Shown here one piece after another: positions 58,109 to 64,000 of a stretch of 64,000 nt of DNA (position 1 is its first letter; the number at the start of each line of letters is the position of its first letter). The DNA is taken from the NCBI GenBank assembly GCA_963556255.1, contig OY744608.1:31650654-31714653 (forward strand), written 5' to 3'. Below the pieces are notes generated by a model. The model saw only the letters and a program-made list of their open reading frames with translations, made no database searches and was not told the origin of the DNA. The position numbers and the translations under genes were made by a program. Source of the stretch: Allolobophora icterica. Its lineage: Eukaryota; Annelida; Clitellata; Crassiclitellata; Lumbricidae.

Positions 58109-61100
58109 ATGGTTAGCTCGTGTTGTGCTATCGGCTGCACAAATCGATTTGGATCGTACAGTTGTGGGAGGAAAATAACTTTTCACAGGTACGCTGCTAA
58201 AACACACTAGTTTGTGTAAATCTTAGTTCTGTAATAACACAAATGATTGCATATTTGGCACCTACAGCAAACTTCACATGCACGTCAAGCAAATAAACAA
58301 GACGGCAATGCGGTTACTTTAAAACCCTTTAGGCCTACCAGGTTATTGTGTAGTCAAAGTTCTCTTGTTGGCTGCATTCTAGTGATATTAGCATTCTTTG
58401 ACAAAAATTGTGATAGCATAGATTATAAGCAAACAGTTGTGCAGATTTTGGAGAAAAACTTCATCATTTTATCCATGTTGCAAAAGCAATGACTTCGAAT
58501 TTTGAACTTTATTGTTTTCTTGCATTTTTGCCATACCCCATTATAATGATAAAGTATCAACAATTGTAATCAAGCGACTGTGCATTTGGACATGAATATA
58601 GTCTCTAATTTAACACACAAAATATTTGTGGCATTATAGGGTGAGATAGTGTTTGCTGTAAACGCTAGATATTGTACTTCAGGATTTCATGGCACACTAT
58701 CAGAAATAATAGTACAGCTGTAGTACCGAAACATGACTATGGTAGATTTTGCTTGTTTAGGTTTCCTGCTGAGGAGATGCGACGATCAGCCTGGGTGAAA
58801 GCATTGAATCGCATTGACCCAAACAAACACAACATTTGGAACCCTAGTACAACTGCTTTGTTGTGCTCTGAGCACTTCATGATGGATGATTTTCTGTTTT
58901 ATCGTGGAGCAACAGTGTTGAAGAAAGATGCAGTCCCATCAAAGTTCAGTTTCCCACAATGCGAGGTATGAAATCTGTAAAAATTAAAATCTCAGGAAAC
59001 ATTGCCAGCCTCTTAAGTGCCAAAAATATTATAAATAATGGGTCGTATTTGGTGTCAGTATGCGGTACCAGCAACAATTACACGAATTACATTGCACGAA
59101 AATTGCTGATAAGTTGAGAAAGAGGTGCATTCGTGTGTTAATGGTGCAGTGATCGTGGTAAGAGGAAATACAAATAAAGCACTTTACCCAGAGGTAAGAA
59201 CAATTTGTATAAATAAACACTAGCGGGATTTATAAGAAATTTTACAGTAACCTTTATAATAAATCAGAGCAACGGGAGCATGATTTCACATCCTGTTTAT
59301 CAACCCAGTTCGAAAGTTTAACATAGTGCTTCTGAGTTTCTTGTCTTGACTCTGACATTTTGCTAATTCTTACACACTGTTATAATGGTGTTGCAGATGG
59401 AATCGATACAGTTCTTCAGATAGCATTTGAACTGATTTATAATTGGCTTGAAATTAATGGTTTTCAGGGTATCATTTACTGTGCACATGAATTGTTCACA
59501 TGAGTGAAAGCCAGTTCAAACTCTACTGTCCCATTGTGCTGTGAAGCTGATTCTTTATAAGTTTCAGTTTTGAAAGTGAACATTCCCCTGTACAGTTAGT
59601 CACAGTTAGTCTTGTTGTCCTCAAGACCAATGCCTTGGTCTCTGGTGCACTCGAATTCATTTTAAAAAGTCTTGGTCTTGGTACTCTGCCATCCCTGCAC
59701 TCATAGCTAAGTTTCACTTGTGCCACCTGTGTAGTTCATGGACACATTATTCTTTGTTTTCTTTTGCATAGGCTACGAAAGCGCTCGGGCACTCATCAAA
59801 TACCAGCACAGCTGCGATGGCTTCAGTTCCTGTTGCTTCAAGTTCCACCTCGGTTCCAGATCAACCTTCAGTTCCTGTTGCTTCAAGTTCTACCATGTTT
59901 CGAGTCCAGCCTTCAGTTCCTGTTGCTTCAAGTTCTACCATGTTTCGAGTCCAGCCTTCAGTTCCTGTTGCTTCAAGTTCTACCATGTTTCGAGTCCAGC
60001 CTTCAGTTCCTGTTGCTTCAAGTTCTACCGTGTTTCCAGTTCAGCCTTCTTTTATCAGCAAAGAGCACTCGTATGCCATACTGGCCAGCCCTCGGACGTT
60101 GAAGCGTAAAAGTGAGCATCTTGAAGAAAGACTGGTTACAATGAAACAGGCTCTGTACAATGCGGAACGTCGAGAAAGTCGAGCCAAATCAAAGGTTCTG
60201 CATATTTTAGAGGAACTGGAAAAGGAACGGCTACTAACATCTGAGACAAAACAGTTGCTTAAAGTGTATGAGGACATTCCCATTCATCTATTCGCAAAAG
60301 AAACAGTGAAATATACAGAAGAACAGCGTCAGTTTGCAACAACGCTACATTTTTACGGTCCAAAAGCATATGCATTTTGTCGTAAAAACTTAAAACTACC
60401 TGCCGAAAGTACGATAAGAAAGTGGATGAGCAGAATCGATAGCAATCCAGGCTTCTCAGAACAAGTCTTTGCAAATCTCAGAGACAGGAAGAACAGCAGT
60501 GAAGGATGGCAGTATAACGCTTGCTCAGTCATGATTGATGGAATGGCGATTAGGAAACATGTTGACTGGGATGCGAAAACTCAGAAAATGATAGGCTTCG
60601 TTGATCTTGGAGCTGGTTCAGTTGACAGTGACGTGCAACATGAAGCTACTGAGGCATTGGTCATAATGGCTGTTGGACTTACAGGTCACTGGAAAGTAAC
60701 TCTTGGTTATTTTTTGATAACAGGAATAAATTCAGTTGTTCAAGCCAAATTAATTCAAACAGCTTTAATAAAACTAGGTGAAATCGGAATACGTGGTTTG
60801 GCATTGGTCATGGATGGACATGCTACTAACCAGGGCATGGTTTCCCAGTTGGGCGGATCCTTGTTGCCAAATAATATTAAAAGCAGCTTTCCACATCCTT
60901 TTTTCATAAATGAACACGTGTACATATTTTTTGATGCATGCCACATGCTGAAGTTGTTGAGAAATGCATTGGAAGCTTTAAAAGAAATCATGATTCCTGA
61001 AATTGGCAAAGCTCGATGGTCGAACATTGTTCATCTACATGAATTGCAGGATAAGGATGGTCTTCGAGCAGGCAACAGGTTGACAAATGCACATGTGGAA

Positions 61101-62288
61101 TTTCAAAAACAGAAGATGAAAGTACGATTGGCAGCACAAACTCTCAGTTCATCAGTTGCCAAGGCCTTGGAATTTCTGGATGTCAACAAGTATCCTGGAT
61201 TTTCCGGCACCTTCGGGACCCGAAAATTTATTGAAACTGTTGATCGGCTTTTTGATATCTTTAACAGTCGGTCAGTTGTAGGAAAGGGATACAAGAAGGC
61301 CTTGACATGTAATGGACTCAGAGCTGTAACTCCATTTCTGAATGAGTCTAGGCACATGTTCTTGAATATGGAAACTAGCAGTGGGCAGAAGGTTTGCGAA
61401 AGTCATCGTCGTATGGCTGCATTAGGCTTTGTTGTAAATATAGATAGCCTTATTCATATTGGAAATGTCATCTTTTCTGAAGGAAGTCCATGCCATCAAC
61501 GCTACCTGCTGACCTACAAACTCTCTCAAGATCACCTGGAACTGTATTTCGGTTGCGTACGAAGAATGGGTGGGTGGAATAATAACCCAAGTGCCAAACA
61601 ATTTTCCAGTGCTTACCGTACTCTGCTGAACCGAGCCTCAATTTCTCCCACTACCAATGGAAATTGTATGCCACAAGACCAAACAGATCTTCTTCATTTA
61701 CATCCATCAGATGAGGAAACAGATAAATTTTTGCCTCGTCAGTTTGATCACATTGACCACGAGCATGATTATTGCACTTTAACAAAGCTGTCACCATTTG
61801 TTACAAATATTTTGTCATATATAGCCGGTTGGATTGTTCGCAGGCTGTCAGCAACTATTTCATGTGGTGATTGCTTATCAGCATTGGTTGAAAGGGCAGG
61901 ACCAAAAACAAACAGTCTGTTGGAAATAAAGAACAATGGAGGACTTGTGACACCCTCAACTAGTCTTGTGAAAATTGTAGAACATGCCGAGAAGGTTTTG
62001 AGATCCAACGCTGATTTCCATCATGTGTCGAAGCAGGATCAATGGGGAAAAGCCTTGGAAGCAAAAGTATTAGAGAACATTCCAGACAATCTGTTCAGTG
62101 ATTTGAGTCAGCACTTCTGTGACACACTTTATGGTATCGAAAGTCATTACACTGATCTTGTTCGTAACATCTGTAGGGTGTTCCTAAAACTGCGGCGATT
62201 CCATGCTGTTAATTTAACAAACCAAATGCTACAGCGTTCTTCTGTTCGTCACTCTTTAACAAAAGCTATTTTGTTCAAGAATCAGTAA
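58109..62288 (+). CDS. THAP-domain P-element transposase (THAP9-like), copy 2
   Basis: Exons 58109-58188, 58761-58965 and 59772-62288 give the same 933-residue protein as copy 1; the 823-residue stretch downstream of the internal Met is identical. THAP finger, five 15-residue repeats, coiled coil and the D/D/E catalytic positions are all present. Introns are preserved, so this copy arose by DNA transposition, not retrocopying. Two intact, identical transposase genes 9.7 kb apart point to very recent activity, unless one is an assembly duplicate, which the differing flanks argue against. Confidence 0.92.
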
Positions 62289-63038
62289 TACTGTGAAGAC
62301 AGAATGTTTCAAATGACTGATTAAGGTTTCAAGTCTTTTAGCCATTTTAATTACAGATTATTCACTAGCATTGATGTAATTGATTTAGTTACTTGTTTAA
62401 CTAGCTTGTTTTTTTACTTCTTGTGAGCAATATTTTTGTTAAACACTGGACATTGTATCAAAAAATTAACTGTTTCACATAAACTATAACTATTTAACAG
62501 AATACGTAGTGATAACAAAAGAGTAGCAGAAAATCTGAAGTTTTCATTAAACACTGTTCAATAAATCAAACAATTGTTTCATGTAAATTGTAACTAACGG
62601 TCTACTTGGTAATAACACATAACTATACTTTGCAGCTTAGCCTTGTGAACGAATCACTTTTGTTCCTAATGATTTGTATGTGTTCCCATTGTATTTGAAA
62701 TTATTGTAATAACTAATGTGTCTGTTTTTATTTAATTTAATGTTCTTAGTTGAATAAAGAAAGAAATAAAATATCAACAGTTATCAGTCACTGTTTTTAA
62801 TTAATTTAATGTTCTTAGTTGAATAAAGAAAGAAAAAAATATCAACAGTTATCAGTCGCCTCACAATCTCAAAAAACAATCATGAATATAAAGACTAAGA
62901 TGCTGACAAAGTGCAGGGAAGTTGAGCAACGCTTGATATAGTTAGTGCTTAGATGGTAATCATCCATACAATACCATCCCATATGGTCAATTGACTCGAC
63001 ATCTATCTGGGTCAGTAAACTAATAACAGAGCACTTTG

Positions 63039-63242
63039 GGCAAAACTGGGAACGGCGGTCCCAAATTATAAAATTAAATAAATCGGTATGTAGTAATGGG
63101 TTCACATACCTACATACATAGATACAAGTATGTACACACATATAGGTACGTATATATATATACATACATAAACACATACATACATACACAAATACATACA
63201 TACATGCATACACACACGTACATACATACATACATACATACA

Positions 63243-63274
<32 letters not shown>

Positions 63275-63451
63275 CATACATACACACGTAAATATATACA
63301 TACAAACATACATACATATATATACATACATACACAGGTACATACATACATACATACCTGCATAGACACGTACATACTTAAATACATACACACGTACATA
63401 CATAAACACAAACCGATTTTATAATTTGGGACCGCCGTTCCCAGTTTTGCC
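63039..63451. mobile_element. MITE nested in P element copy 2
   Basis: Same GGCAAAACTGGG termini and GCACTTTG flanks as in copy 1. The CATA tract is 8 bp longer (413 versus 405 bp), the only difference between the two P copies that I noticed. The insertion therefore predates the separation of the copies. Confidence 0.88.
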
Positions 63452-64000
63452 GCACTTTGGAATGTTTAACATGTATTCCATGCTGTTGGATTGCTTGGGC
63501 TTCAGCCAAAACATACTTCAATCCCAAGAGGAAAGGCCATAAAAACACGTAATAATGAAATTAATTTTACCTAAATATTTGTTGACACATCATCACACAT
63601 GATCCGTAAAGGCCAGTCAGTGCCATGTATGGCGAGATTACAATAACATTGCGCAATACAAAAGTTCTACAAACTTACCTTTAAAATTAAATAAAATGTC
63701 ATATAACTGGCAATATACAATACAGCGCATATTAAATATGATGCTTTGCTCTATATGGGCAATTGTTTATAGCTTAAAAAATAATTATTCGTTGATTTTC
63801 TTCGTAGAAACCGCAACGCATTTGTTATGTGAACACGACGCTATACATCTTTGCCGTTAGGGGCACCACGCTCCACAAACGCCATAAACACGACGTTACA
63901 CATCTTTGCCGCTAGGGGCGCGATGCTCCAAGGACGCCATAACTAGTCACACGCCATTAAATAAGGACTTTCCATTCTTCTGCACTGATATGTAACTATT

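Larger units (their letters stand above)
57793..64000 (+). mobile_element. P element, copy 2 (truncated by the window end)
   Basis: Begins with the same CATTGATATGTATAAATAGT terminus as copy 1 and follows it base for base, as far as I can see, at an offset of 9,698, rising to 9,706 after the CATA tract. The window ends 127 bp before the expected right terminus. Left flank GTGTCAGA (57,785-57,792) should be duplicated beyond that end. It is inserted in an older P-family remnant, so it is an independent insertion and not a tandem duplication of the locus. Confidence 0.92.

Overview
This window is animal nuclear DNA. It contains a multi-exon, intron-rich gene with metazoan-type splice sites, a THAP-domain P-superfamily transposase, several hAT families, CR1/L2-like non-LTR retrotransposon remains, a tRNA-derived SINE and very long microsatellites. 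The combination suggests an aquatic invertebrate bilaterian. I cannot fix the phylum from the sequence alone. Only one host gene is clear; roughly the remaining four fifths is mobile or tandemly repeated DNA.

Layout. 1-11.3 kb: the 3' fifteen exons of a neuron navigator (NAV / UNC-53 / sickie) homologue on the + strand, covering the coiled coil and the whole C-terminal AAA+ module, with every exon phase agreeing. 11.6-16 kb: little that I recognise. 16-36 kb: layered transposons, namely a SINE, at least seven LINE pieces, hAT elements with intact 8-bp target-site duplications (19.6, 23.0, 28.1 and 30.7 kb), hairpin or inverted-repeat MITEs (27.5 and 32.4 kb), an 8-bp-TSD element with TAGTCCCCGG termini (34.3-35.6 kb), and a broken, intron-containing copy of an uncharacterised multicopy protein family (21.8-24.9 kb). 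Two short minus-strand ORFs with good splice sites and matching phases (18.4 and 27.1 kb) may be exons of a further host gene.

36.3-47.0 kb is the most unusual region: a 10.7-kb near-perfect palindrome, two 5.3-kb arms around an 18-bp spacer. It is flanked by a 6-bp direct repeat (CCTTTG), and its ends read 5'-AG...CT-3'. The arms hold only hierarchically amplified repeats: a 33-bp VNTR, a (CA)n tract, degenerate ~67-bp and ~145-bp arrays, and a 15-bp minisatellite at the centre. It looks like a mobilised giant foldback element. The 6-bp duplication and AG/CT ends resemble Polinton/Maverick integration, but no Polinton gene is present.

47-64 kb: a broken ZMYM1-like hAT transposase, then a complete P element (48,095-54,421, 8-bp TSD CAACACCC) encoding an apparently intact 933-residue THAP-domain transposase in three exons. 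A LINE piece and an older, broken P-family element follow. A second, virtually identical P element is inserted in that older relative and runs off the window end. Both P copies carry the same nested 0.4-kb MITE, so they share a recent source, and their intact frames suggest the family is or was recently active.
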